Source: PALSA-1196 sp036833805
GTDB lineage: Bacteria; Pseudomonadota; Gammaproteobacteria; Steroidobacterales; Steroidobacteraceae
NCBI GenBank assembly: GCA_036833805.1
Contig: DAITPA010000001.1
Location: 1-64,000, forward strand
DNA: 64,000 bases
Reading direction: 5' to 3'
In this document: positions 42,750 through 50,440 of the stretch, piece by piece
How the letters are laid out: the number at the start of each line of letters is the position of its first letter
Numbering within the stretch: position 1 is the stretch's first letter
The notes under the pieces: generated by a model
Database searches by the model: none
What the model was told of the DNA's origin: nothing
Seen by the model: the letters and a program-made list of their open reading frames with translations, nothing else
Translations under genes and position numbers: made by a program

Positions 42750-43814
42750 TCAGGCGGCGATCATCTTTTGATGCGCGAGCAGGCACTCGGCGATTTGCAC
42801 GGCGTTCAGCGCTGCGCCTTTCAAGAGCTGATCGCCGGCGACGAACATCGCAATCGACCTACCGGTCGGATCGCTCAGATCCTGGCGGACGCGGCCGACG
42901 AGTATCGCGTCCTGGCCGGAGGCGTCTTTGGGCATCGGGAAATAGTTCGCCGCAATGTCGTCGACGATCTTAACGCCGGGCGCGGCCGCGAGAATCTCGC
43001 GCACGACAGTTGCCGTGATGGGCATGTCACATTCGAAGTTCAGGGCAACACAATGCGCGCGCAGCACCGGCACACGCACGCATGTAGCGGTGATGCGAAA
43101 CGTCGGATCGGCAAATATCTTGCGTGTTTCCTCAATGACTTTCGTCTCTTCCTCGTTGTAGCCGGTGACGGCGTCGATCCTGGTGTTGTGACTGAAGAGG
43201 TTGAAGGCATAGGGATGCGGCAGGATGGTATGCGTGTACGGCCGACCCTCAAGATAAGCGCGAGTCGATTCGCGCAGTTCCTGCATCGCCGCCGCACCGG
43301 CGCCGGACGCCGCCTGGTAGGTGGAGATAATCAGCCGGCGAATCGGGTTTTGCCGGTGGATCGGCCACAGAGGCGTGATGGAAATAATGGCCGCGCAGTT
43401 GGGATTGGCGATAATGCCGTGATGCTTGAGAGCGGCTGCGGCATTGATTTCCGGAATGACGAGCGGCACAGCCGGGTCCATGCGAAAAGCCGAAGAGTTG
43501 TCGACGACGATTGTTCCCTGACGGGCCGCAACTGGCGCATAGCGCTTTGAGATCGCGCTGCCGGCGGAGAATAACGCGAGGTCGACGCCCCGCAAGCTAT
43601 GCTCGCCGAGCTCTTCGATGCGGATCGGCTCGCCGTGAAACGTCAGTGTCTTGCCCGCCGAGCGCGCTGATGCGAACAACTTAAGCTCGGACAGCGGAAA
43701 GCTGCGCTGTTCGAGGCAGCGCACGAGTTCCACGCCCACAGCGCCGCTTGCGCCGACGACGGCGACTACGAATGCGGGTGCGCTCGCGCCGGGGCGCTCT
43801 TTCAAATGAGTCAT
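42750..43814 (-). CDS. asd: Aspartate-semialdehyde dehydrogenase
   Basis: The protein has 354 residues. It reduces aspartyl phosphate to aspartate semialdehyde with NADPH, on the path to lysine, methionine, threonine and diaminopimelate. Visible features are the NADP site VAVVGASGAVGVELVRCL, the active-site Cys140 in NPNCAAI, the QAASGAGAAAMQEL block and the histidine region VPVLRAHCVALN. The sequence belongs to the Gram-positive/archaeal-like class also found in many gammaproteobacteria. The start at 43814 gives an N-terminus about ten residues longer than usual. Confidence 0.93.
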   Translation of the reverse strand: MTHLKERPGASAPAFVVAVVGASGAVGVELVRCLEQRSFPLSELKLFASARSAGKTLTFHGEPIRIEELGEHSLRGVDLALFSAGSAISKRYAPVAARQGTIVVDNSSAFRMDPAVPLVIPEINAAAALKHHGIIANPNCAAIISITPLWPIHRQNPIRRLIISTYQAASGAGAAAMQELRESTRAYLEGRPYTHTILPHPYAFNLFSHNTRIDAVTGYNEEETKVIEETRKIFADPTFRITATCVRVPVLRAHCVALNFECDMPITATVVREILAAAPGVKIVDDIAANYFPMPKDASGQDAILVGRVRQDLSDPTGRSIAMFVAGDQLLKGAALNAVQIAECLLAHQKMIAA

Positions 43815-43878
43815 GCCGGCAACGCTACTGCAGGAGGTTAGGGCTGTAAAGCCGGCAAGCGTAGGATGTTGCCCGGCA

Positions 43879-43894
43879 CGGCACGTGCGGTGCG
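43879..43894 (+). promoter_or_regulatory. Possible sigma-54 -24/-12 site
   Basis: CGGCACGTGCGGTGCG has the GG and GC dinucleotides exactly ten bases apart and a good -24 half (GGCACG), but the -12 half reads GTGC where TTGC is expected. It lies about 35 bases before the YbjQ-family gene. Weak, but noted because RpoN is encoded in this window. Confidence 0.22.
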
Positions 43895-43927
43895 ACGTTC
43901 ACTCAGCAAAGATCGCGGAGGAGTCCG

Positions 43928-44260
43928 ATGAAGAACATAGACCCCAACTTTGTGACCACCGCGTTTGAGCTGCCGGGGCACCGCATCGTTAAGAACATCG
44001 GAGTCGTGCGCGGCATCGTAGTGCGCTCGCGCAGCATCGTCGGCTCGATCGGCGCCGGACTGCAGACTCTGCTCGGCGGCAACATCACGCTCTTTACGGC
44101 GATGTGCGAGAAGGCGCGCGCTGATGCGTTCGCGCTAATGTTGGAAAACGCCGCCGAACGCGGCGCGAACGCCATCATCGGCATGCGCTACGACGCGAAC
44201 GAGGTCGCAGCGGGAGTGACGGAGGTGTTGGCGTATGGAACGGCGGTCGTAGCCGAATAG
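43928..44260 (+). CDS. YbjQ/UPF0145-family protein
   Basis: The protein has 110 residues, cytoplasmic. The pattern [20 protein letters not shown], then a central helix ([32 protein letters not shown]) and a final strand [12 protein letters not shown] are typical of the YbjQ/heavy-metal-binding-like family. These form pentameric rings, and some members are linked to metal or redox stress. A strong GGAGGAG Shine-Dalgarno precedes the ATG. It faces the Spy-like gene across a long inverted repeat. Confidence 0.85.
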   Translation: MKNIDPNFVTTAFELPGHRIVKNIGVVRGIVVRSRSIVGSIGAGLQTLLGGNITLFTAMCEKARADAFALMLENAAERGANAIIGMRYDANEVAAGVTEVLAYGTAVVAE

Positions 44261-44263
44261 ACC

Positions 44264-44314
44264 GGCCCGCTCACCGTCGCACAGCATCCGCGCTCTGCCA
44301 ACGGTGGGCGGGCC
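44264..44314. terminator. Long inverted repeat between convergent genes
   Basis: GGCCCGCTCACCGT (44264-44277) pairs with ACGGTGGGCGGGCC (44301-44314), 14 positions with one G-T wobble and a 23-base loop. It begins 4 bases after the stop of the YbjQ gene and ends 14 bases before the stop of the Spy-like gene. No T tract follows on either strand, so it is a hairpin-type barrier and not a classical intrinsic terminator. Confidence 0.45.
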
Positions 44315-44328
44315 CGGGGGAGCAATCA

Positions 44329-44865
44329 TTACGACGACGTGGCGGGTGTCGATGCGGTGCCCGGCGGCGCCGAGTTCTGATGATGCTGCTGCCACTTCGC
44401 TTTGTCCGCAGCAAGTATCTGCGGGATCTGCTCCTGTTGTGCCTTGGTCAGCACTGCAAAGATCTGCGCTTTGACATCGCTCATCTGCTGAATGCGCGCC
44501 GCCGCATTGGTTTTCGCTGTGGCGAGCAGTGCGGGATAACCCGAATCCGTCGGTGCCATGCCGGCCAACGCTTCGGCATTGCTGCGCGTGTTGGCACCGA
44601 GCGCCTGGAACTGCGGCTTTGCGGCTTCAAAGATGCTCTTGATCTGCGTCTTTTGTTCCGCGCTGAGATTCAACTGCTTCAAGACATGCATGAGGCGCCC
44701 AGCTGGACCGTGGTGGTGTCCGTGCCAACACTGTTCACCGCTACCCGGGGACGCCGTGTCGCTCGCAGTGGCGGCATGGACCGCAACGCCCGCAAGGCCT
44801 GCCGCTGCCAGCGCAGCAATTAGGATCGACCGGGTGCGGGGCATGGCTCGATAGGTCGTATTCAT
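44329..44865 (-). CDS. Spy/CpxP-like periplasmic LTXXQ protein
   Basis: The protein has 178 residues. A signal peptide (ILIAALAAAGLAGVAVHAATA) is followed by a His-rich patch (CWHGHHHG) and a helical core with an LTxxQ-like motif (LNLSAEQKTQIKSIF), then a second helical hairpin (AQIFAVLTKAQQEQIPQIL). CpxP and Spy are periplasmic chaperone-like sensors of envelope stress. The ATG at 44865 has GAGGAG 6 bases upstream. It diverges from the CpxR-like gene at 45006, the same arrangement as cpxP/cpxRA in enterobacteria. The His patch may bind metal. Confidence 0.8.
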   Translation of the reverse strand: MNTTYRAMPRTRSILIAALAAAGLAGVAVHAATASDTASPGSGEQCWHGHHHGPAGRLMHVLKQLNLSAEQKTQIKSIFEAAKPQFQALGANTRSNAEALAGMAPTDSGYPALLATAKTNAAARIQQMSDVKAQIFAVLTKAQQEQIPQILAADKAKWQQHHQNSAPPGTASTPATSS

Positions 44866-44993
44866 CAAACTCTCCTCGGAAGTCGTGTGCGCACTAATGC
44901 CAGTTAGAGCAGATGAAGCCGCAGGAGTTGCCGCCAGGCAAGGCAGCGGCGCATAAGAATTGTGAAGAAATCCTGACCGCCGCATAGATCGGG

Positions 44994-44999
44994 GATAAT
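44994..44999 (+). promoter_or_regulatory. Candidate -10 box directly upstream of cpxR-like gene
   Basis: GATAAT ends 6 bases before the ATG at 45006, with CTGACC at 44973-44978 as a weak -35. There is no Shine-Dalgarno, so the message may be leaderless. Confidence 0.3.
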
Positions 45000-45005
45000 G
45001 TCTTC

Positions 45006-45755
45006 ATGATGATGACAGAATCCGCAGTCGCGCCCGCAAAGCCCGTATTGTTGATCGTCGATGACGATCAGGAGCTGTGCGCCTTGCTGGTGGAATACTT
45101 GGCGCCGGAGGGATTTGCAGTGGAACTACTGGGCAATGGTAGCGCTGCGCTTGAACGCCTGTCGCGTTCGCCCCCCGATCTCGTGGTGCTCGACGTCATG
45201 CTGCCGGAGCTGTCGGGGTTCGAAGTGCTGCGGCGAATCCGCGCGACGAGCGCAGTTCCTGTGATCATGCTGACGGCGCGCGGCGAGGAGGTCGATCGGG
45301 TCGTGGGCCTGGAGATGGGCGCCGACGATTATCTGCCGAAACCCTTCAGTCCGCGTGAACTTGTGGCGAGGATCAAGGCAGTTTTGCGCCGCAGCTCTGC
45401 TGACGGCGGCCCGGCTGCGGCGGCGAGCTCGGTTGTCTGGGGGCCTCTCAAAATTGACGTACGCGCACGTTGCGCTGTGGTCAATGATCACGACCTTGAG
45501 TTGACCGGCGCGGAAATGCGCATCTTGGAGCAGCTCATGCGCGCGGACGCCAGGGCTGTGACACGCGAAGAGCTCATGACGCGAGCGTTGGGGCGGCGCT
45601 TGCTGCCGACGGATCGCAGTCTTGACACTCATGTCAGCAATCTGCGGCGCAAGCTTGCGAAGTACACCGACCGCGTCACGCTGCAAAGCGTGCGCGGCAC
45701 CGGCTACGCACTCGCACTGTCGAGCGCTCGCGCAACGCCAGGCGCGGAAATCTAA
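45006..45755 (+). CDS. OmpR/CpxR-family response regulator
   Basis: The protein has 249 residues. Its receiver has the acidic pocket (LLIVDDDQE), phospho-accepting Asp63 (LVVLDVMLPELSG), Thr and Lys (MLTARGEEVDRVVGLEMGADDYLPKPF). A winged-helix DNA-binding domain follows (LELTGAEMRILEQLMRADARAVTREELM, LDTHVSNLRRKL, VRGTGYAL). It is closest in pattern to CpxR. Three successive ATG codons open the gene and no ribosome site precedes them. The kinase gene follows after 6 bases. Together with the divergent Spy-like gene it forms a Cpx-type envelope stress module. Confidence 0.87.
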   Translation: MMMTESAVAPAKPVLLIVDDDQELCALLVEYLAPEGFAVELLGNGSAALERLSRSPPDLVVLDVMLPELSGFEVLRRIRATSAVPVIMLTARGEEVDRVVGLEMGADDYLPKPFSPRELVARIKAVLRRSSADGGPAAAASSVVWGPLKIDVRARCAVVNDHDLELTGAEMRILEQLMRADARAVTREELMTRALGRRLLPTDRSLDTHVSNLRRKLAKYTDRVTLQSVRGTGYALALSSARATPGAEI

Positions 45756-45761
45756 GCCGTC

Positions 45762-47111
45762 GTGCACTCGCTTTTCTGGCGCATCTTTCTCACCTTTTGG
45801 CTGGCGCTCGCGCTCATTCTCGTGGGCACCGTGACGGTTGCGGTGGATGCGGCGTTGAGGTGGCGCAGCGAGCGACCCTCGCTTCCGTACGAGGAGCTGT
45901 ACTCAAGAGCGGCACAAGCCTTCGAAGCCGGTGGCGGCGAGGGACTGAAGCAATGGATCCAAGATCTAAGCCCGCCAGCGTTACGCGAGCGGACTTTTGT
46001 TCTCGATTCCGGGGGCCATGACGTGCTCGACCGGCCATGGCCGACTCATCCTGAGCCTACCCGCATCCGGCCCGCGCGCGCGCGTCCTGCGAGCGGTCCG
46101 ATCGGCCGGTCTTTGATGCTCGTCGGCCCCGACGGCAGAACGTTTCGCGTGATCGTTACGGCGGACCCTTTGCGCGGGCCGGCACGCCGCTTCGGCGAAC
46201 TCGAACTTCCGGGCGTGCGTGCCGCCACGTTGATCATCGCGCTCGTCGTCAGTGCTGTGATCTGTTTCTTTCTGGCCCGCTACCTTACCGCGCCGGTGGA
46301 TCGCCTGCGGGATGCGACGCAGCGAATCGCCGCGGGCGATTTGAATGTGCGCGTGCTGCCAAGCTTGAAAGGCCGCACGGACGACCTGGGACTGCTCGCT
46401 GCGGATTTCGATGCGATGGCTGAGCGGGTACGCAGTCTGATCGAATCGAAGCAGCAGCTGCTGCGCGACGTATCGCACGAGCTGCGCTCGCCGCTCGCAC
46501 GGCTGCAGCTTGCCTTGTCCCTCGCGCAGCGTGGCGATACGGGCACGAGCGCGAATCTCGCGCGCATCGGCCGCGAGGCTGACCGACTCGAACAATTGAT
46601 TGCCCGGGCGTTGCTGCTTGCACGCCTCGAGCGTCCGGTGCTCGGCATCGAAACCGAGCATCTTGACGTCGCGGCGCTCCTCGAGGAGATTGTGGCGGAC
46701 GTCGCGATCGAAGCTGACGCGCGCCGCTCGCACGTGGATTTGAAGACGACCGGAAAGCTCGAACTCATGGGCGATCGAGAGGCGTTACGCAGCGCATTCG
46801 AGAACGTGCTGCGCAATGCGGTGCGTTACAGTCCGACGGGCTCACAGCTCAACGTGGACGCACAACGAATCGCCGCATCGATACAGGTCGAATTCACGGA
46901 TCAAGGGCCGGGAGTTCCTGAGAAGGATCTAGCGCTGATCTTCGAGCCTTTCTACCGGGTTGACCCGGCGCGCGGTCGCGCCGAGGGAGGCGAGGGACTT
47001 GGGCTCGCCATCGCCGCGCGCGCTGTCGCGCTGCACCGTGGCTCGATCGAGGCGCGCAATGTGCAGGGGGCCGGACTGTCGGTCCGCATTGTTCTGCCCG
47101 CGGTTGCCTGA
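45762..47111 (+). CDS. CpxA-type sensor histidine kinase
   Basis: The protein has 449 residues. TM1 (about 5-28) and TM2 (about 155-175, LIIALVVSAVICFFLARYL) enclose a periplasmic sensor domain. HAMP is followed by HisKA with His239 (LLRDVSHELRSPLARLQLAL). The HATPase has an N box (FENVLRNAVRYSP), DQGPGVP and GEGLGLAIAARAV. Architecture and the ARYLTAPVDRLRDATQRIAAGDLNVRV segment resemble CpxA. The start is GTG at 45762, 6 bases after the regulator gene. An intrinsic terminator follows 8 bases after the stop. Confidence 0.87.
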   Translation: MHSLFWRIFLTFWLALALILVGTVTVAVDAALRWRSERPSLPYEELYSRAAQAFEAGGGEGLKQWIQDLSPPALRERTFVLDSGGHDVLDRPWPTHPEPTRIRPARARPASGPIGRSLMLVGPDGRTFRVIVTADPLRGPARRFGELELPGVRAATLIIALVVSAVICFFLARYLTAPVDRLRDATQRIAAGDLNVRVLPSLKGRTDDLGLLAADFDAMAERVRSLIESKQQLLRDVSHELRSPLARLQLALSLAQRGDTGTSANLARIGREADRLEQLIARALLLARLERPVLGIETEHLDVAALLEEIVADVAIEADARRSHVDLKTTGKLELMGDREALRSAFENVLRNAVRYSPTGSQLNVDAQRIAASIQVEFTDQGPGVPEKDLALIFEPFYRVDPARGRAEGGEGLGLAIAARAVALHRGSIEARNVQGAGLSVRIVLPAVA

Positions 47112-47112
47112 A

Positions 47113-47140
47113 GAAAAAGCCGCCCTTGCGGGCGGCTTCC
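47113..47140. terminator. Intrinsic terminator after the CpxRA-like pair
   Basis: GCCGCCC (47119-47125), loop TTGC, GGGCGGC (47130-47136): a perfect 7-base-pair GC stem. It is flanked by AAAAA on its 5' side and TT on its 3' side, so it would be a stronger terminator on the minus strand but should also end plus-strand transcripts of the kinase gene. Confidence 0.75.
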
Positions 47141-47293
47141 AACGGCGGTCAAAGACTAGAGGCGGCGATCTTCGAGTCTCACGGGGGGAGAGGAGATCCC
47201 GAATCGAGCGCCACGCCGGGAGAAATCATCATTACGGTAGTTTGACCGCCGGACGCGAACAAAGTTGAACGCATTGATGCTTCTTTACAGTTC

Positions 47294-47323
47294 TTGAGGT
47301 TGGAGGGCCGCGCCGGGTAGATT
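47294..47323 (+). promoter_or_regulatory. Possible promoter of the export operon
   Basis: TTGAGG (47294-47299) and TAGATT (47318-47323) are separated by 18 bases. The -10 hexamer ends 9 bases before the ATG of the adaptor gene, so little or no leader is expected. Confidence 0.35.
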
Positions 47324-47332
47324 GTCTCCCTC

Positions 47333-48577
47333 ATGAACGACAAATCGGCATTGCTTGAACAATTGCGTTTGAACCGCGGCGCTGACGGGGTCGAGAACTC
47401 CCGTACCGCACTCTGGTGGATCCTCGGCGGCATTGTGGCGCTCGCGGCGCTTGGCTTCGGCGCTTGGTTTATTCTTTTAAGGGCAAACGGCATTGCGGTG
47501 CGGACGGTGATCGCGCAACAAGCGACGGGTAGCCGCGCCTCCAGCAGCGCATCGCTCCTCGACGCCTCGGGTTACGTGGTCGCACGTCGTCAGGCGACGG
47601 TGTCATCGAAGATTACCGGCAAGGTGCTCGAGGTACTGATCGAGGAAGGCCAGCGCGTCGTCGCCAACCAAGTGCTCGCGCGGCTCGATGACTCCAATTC
47701 CCGGGCACGCCTGCAGCAGGCGGACGCGCAGATCGCTCAGGCCGAGGCGAACCTGCATGCCGCGCAGACGGCGCTCAACGACGCGGCACCCATCTATAAA
47801 CGCGAGCAGCAGGAGCGCGCACAAGCGTTGATCAGTGCGCAAACATTCGATGGCGAGAAGGCCACGTATAACGCCGCGGCGGCCGCATTTGCAGTTGCGC
47901 AACGTTCCGTTGCCGTGGCACGTGCAAATCTTGCGGTGGCGCAGCGCGACCAGGACGATACCGTGGTGCGCGCGCCGTTTGCAGGAGTCGTCACAGTGAA
48001 GGCCGCGCAGCCAGGTGAAATAGTTTCGCCGATCTCCGCTGGCGGAGGCTTCACGCGCACCGGTATCGGCACCGTCGTCGACATGGATTCACTCGAGGTC
48101 GAGGTCGATGTAAACGAGAATTTCATTACACGGGTGCGTGCCGGCCAGCCGGCCAGCATCCGTCTGAATGCCTATCCGGACTGGGAGATTCCGGGTGAAG
48201 TGATCGCAATCATTCCTACCGCGGATCGCTCCAAGGCCACGGTGAAAGTGCGGGTTGCCTTCAAGCGCGGCGACGAGCGCATACTTCCTGAAATGGGTGC
48301 CCGGGTATCCTTTTTGGATGATGCGCGGCCGGGTAATGCAGGTGCGAGCGGGCGTTCCGGCGTCATTGTTCCCGCCGACGCTGTGCAAGCGGGCAGCGAT
48401 ACCGGCGTCGTGTATGTGCTGCGTGACGACAGGGTGGAGGCGCGCACCGTGAAGCTCGGCGCGCACTCGGCGCAGGGTCAGATCCTACTTTCTGGTATTG
48501 ATGCCGGCACCCGGCTTGCAATCGCTGTGAGCGGCAAGTTGAGTGACGGCGCGAAAGTGCGCGCGGAGAAACAGTGA
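47333..48577 (+). CDS. MacA/HlyD-type periplasmic adaptor
   Basis: The protein has 414 residues. A cytoplasmic N-terminus leads into a membrane anchor (ALWWILGGIVALAALGFGAWFILL). A lipoyl-like hairpin follows (VVARRQATVSSKITGKVLEVLIEEGQRVVANQVLARLDD and VVRAPFAGVVTVKAAQPGEIVSP), with a coiled coil between its halves and a beta-barrel/membrane-proximal part. It would connect the inner-membrane ABC permeases encoded downstream to an outer-membrane channel. No outer-membrane factor gene is nearby. It overlaps the ATPase gene at its stop codon (TGATG). Confidence 0.85.
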   Translation: MNDKSALLEQLRLNRGADGVENSRTALWWILGGIVALAALGFGAWFILLRANGIAVRTVIAQQATGSRASSSASLLDASGYVVARRQATVSSKITGKVLEVLIEEGQRVVANQVLARLDDSNSRARLQQADAQIAQAEANLHAAQTALNDAAPIYKREQQERAQALISAQTFDGEKATYNAAAAAFAVAQRSVAVARANLAVAQRDQDDTVVRAPFAGVVTVKAAQPGEIVSPISAGGGFTRTGIGTVVDMDSLEVEVDVNENFITRVRAGQPASIRLNAYPDWEIPGEVIAIIPTADRSKATVKVRVAFKRGDERILPEMGARVSFLDDARPGNAGASGRSGVIVPADAVQAGSDTGVVYVLRDDRVEARTVKLGAHSAQGQILLSGIDAGTRLAIAVSGKLSDGAKVRAEKQ

Positions 48578-49284
48578 TGAGTGCCGTTGTGCCCGCGATT
48601 GCATCCCTCAAGAACATCGTCAAACGATATACGCGCGGCAAGCAAAACATCGAAGTGCTGCACTCGCTTAATCTTGAGATTCCAGACGGGGAGTTTCTGG
48701 CTCTCATGGGGCCTTCCGGTTCCGGCAAGACAACTCTCCTGAATCTGATCGGCGGGCTCGACCGCCCGACCGAGGGTGAAGTGACCGTCGCCGGGCAACG
48801 CATCGATCGGCTGTCGGGCGGTGCGCTCGCCAAATGGCGCGCACGGCACGTCGGATTCGTGTTCCAGTTTTACAACCTCATGCCGATGCTGACGGCCGAG
48901 AGGAATATTGAGCTGCCGTTGCTGCTGACATCGCTATCAAGGGCCGAGCGGCGCAAAAACGTGCACGCGGCCCTGGAAATTGTGGGACTTGCGGACCGTG
49001 CCACGCATAAGCCGAGCGAACTGTCCGGTGGCGAGCAGCAGCGCGTGGCGATTGCCAGAGCGCTGGTCGCCGATCCGACTCTGCTCGTCTGCGACGAGCC
49101 GACGGGGGACCTCGACCGCGCCACAGCTGATGAAATTCTGGGGTTGCTGCGCACCCTTAACCGTGAGCAGCACAAGACCGTCATCGTGGTCACGCATGAT
49201 CAGAAGGCCGCGGACTTCGCGACGCGGCAGCTGCAGGTCGATAAGGGCAGCTTGACTGACGTTGCCGCTGCGAGTCGTCCATGA
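48577..49284 (+). CDS. ABC transporter ATP-binding protein (MacB/LolD group)
   Basis: The protein has 235 residues with Walker A GPSGSGKTTLL, Q loop VFQFYNLMPMLTAERNIELPLLL, signature LSGGEQQRVAIARAL, Walker B LLVCDEPTGDLD and switch His in VVTHD. The extended Q-loop region and the absence of a fused permease place it with LolD/FtsE/MacB-type mechanotransmission ATPases. It drives the two FtsX-like permeases that follow. Its 3' end overlaps the first permease gene by 4 bases. Confidence 0.9.
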   Translation: MSAVVPAIASLKNIVKRYTRGKQNIEVLHSLNLEIPDGEFLALMGPSGSGKTTLLNLIGGLDRPTEGEVTVAGQRIDRLSGGALAKWRARHVGFVFQFYNLMPMLTAERNIELPLLLTSLSRAERRKNVHAALEIVGLADRATHKPSELSGGEQQRVAIARALVADPTLLVCDEPTGDLDRATADEILGLLRTLNREQHKTVIVVTHDQKAADFATRQLQVDKGSLTDVAAASRP

Positions 49285-50426
49285 AATTCCTGCCACTCCT
49301 GTGGGCCGGCTTGTGGCGCAAGCGCACGCGCACTATTTTCACGCTCTTGTCGATAGTCGTTGCCTTCGTATTATTCGGCATGCTGCAGGGGGTGAACGCG
49401 GTCTTCAGCAATGCTTTGAATGCCGCGGCGGTCGACCGGCTGAGTGTAGTCAGCCGCATCAGCTTCACGGAGCCGCTGCCGTTTAGCTACCTCGCGCAGA
49501 TTGAGTCGCTGCCCGGTGTCGCAGCGGTCGCCTACCAGAGCTGGTTCGGCACCTACTATCAGGATCCGAAGAATTTTGTCTTTTCCTTTCCGGTGGATCC
49601 GGTACGGTTTTTTCCTCTCTATCCGGAGCTGCAACTACCAAAAGATGAGCTTGCGGCGCTGGTGCGCACGCGCACCGGCGCGGTGGTGGGGCGCGAGCTT
49701 GCAAAAAAGTACGGCTGGAAAATAGGCGACCGGGTGCCGTTGCATTCGGTCATCTGGACGCAGGCGAATGGCCGCTCGGACTGGCAATTCGACATCGTTG
49801 GTATCTATGACGCGCCGAACGATCCTAATCAAGGCATCAGTTTTTTCTTTAACCACAGCTATTTCGACGAAGCTCGCAGCTTTAGCAAGGGCACTGTCGG
49901 CTGGTATGTGGTCAAGGTGAAGGACCCAGCGCAGGCCATGCAGGTTGCCGCTGCAATCGATCGACGCTTCGCCAATTCCCCGGACGAGACCAAGTCGCAG
50001 AGCGAAAAGGAATTTACGCAAGCCTTCATCAAGCAACAGGCCGATATCAGTTTTATCGTAAGTTCGATTCTGGGTGCGGTCTTTTTCACGCTGTTGTTTC
50101 TGACCGGTAATACGATGATGCAATCCGTGCGCGAGCGCGTGCCGGAGCTGGCGGTGCTGAAGACGCTCGGCTTTACGGATTTCGCAGTGGTGGTGCTGGT
50201 ACTTTGCGAGGCGCTCGTGCTGTGCCTCGCGGGCGCGCTTATCGGGCTTGCCATCGCGGCCGGAATTTTCCCAGCGTTGAAGCGCGTAATCGGTGAGGCG
50301 AGCCTGTCGTGGAGCATCCTCGGTCTCGGCAGCGCCGTGGCGGTTCTCCTGGCACTCGTCACCGGTCTGCCACCCGCGTGGCGTACGACGCGTCTCAACA
50401 TCGTCGATGCGCTCGCCGACCGTTAG
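49281..50426 (+). CDS. ABC permease, FtsX/MacB type (first)
   Basis: The protein has 381 residues. One N-terminal helix (FTLLSIVVAFVLFGMLQGV) is followed by a periplasmic domain of about 215 residues and three C-terminal helices (SSILGAVFFTLLFLTGN, VVVLVLCEALVLCLAGALIGLAIAAG, LGSAVAVLLALVTGLPPA). This is the MacB/FtsX topology. The segment VRERVPELAVLKTLGFTD is the coupling helix region. It works with the ATPase upstream, to which it is translationally coupled, and the second permease downstream, probably as a heterodimer. Confidence 0.87.
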   Translation: MKFLPLLWAGLWRKRTRTIFTLLSIVVAFVLFGMLQGVNAVFSNALNAAAVDRLSVVSRISFTEPLPFSYLAQIESLPGVAAVAYQSWFGTYYQDPKNFVFSFPVDPVRFFPLYPELQLPKDELAALVRTRTGAVVGRELAKKYGWKIGDRVPLHSVIWTQANGRSDWQFDIVGIYDAPNDPNQGISFFFNHSYFDEARSFSKGTVGWYVVKVKDPAQAMQVAAAIDRRFANSPDETKSQSEKEFTQAFIKQQADISFIVSSILGAVFFTLLFLTGNTMMQSVRERVPELAVLKTLGFTDFAVVVLVLCEALVLCLAGALIGLAIAAGIFPALKRVIGEASLSWSILGLGSAVAVLLALVTGLPPAWRTTRLNIVDALADR

Positions 50427-50440
50427 CCGGAGTGCGCCAA

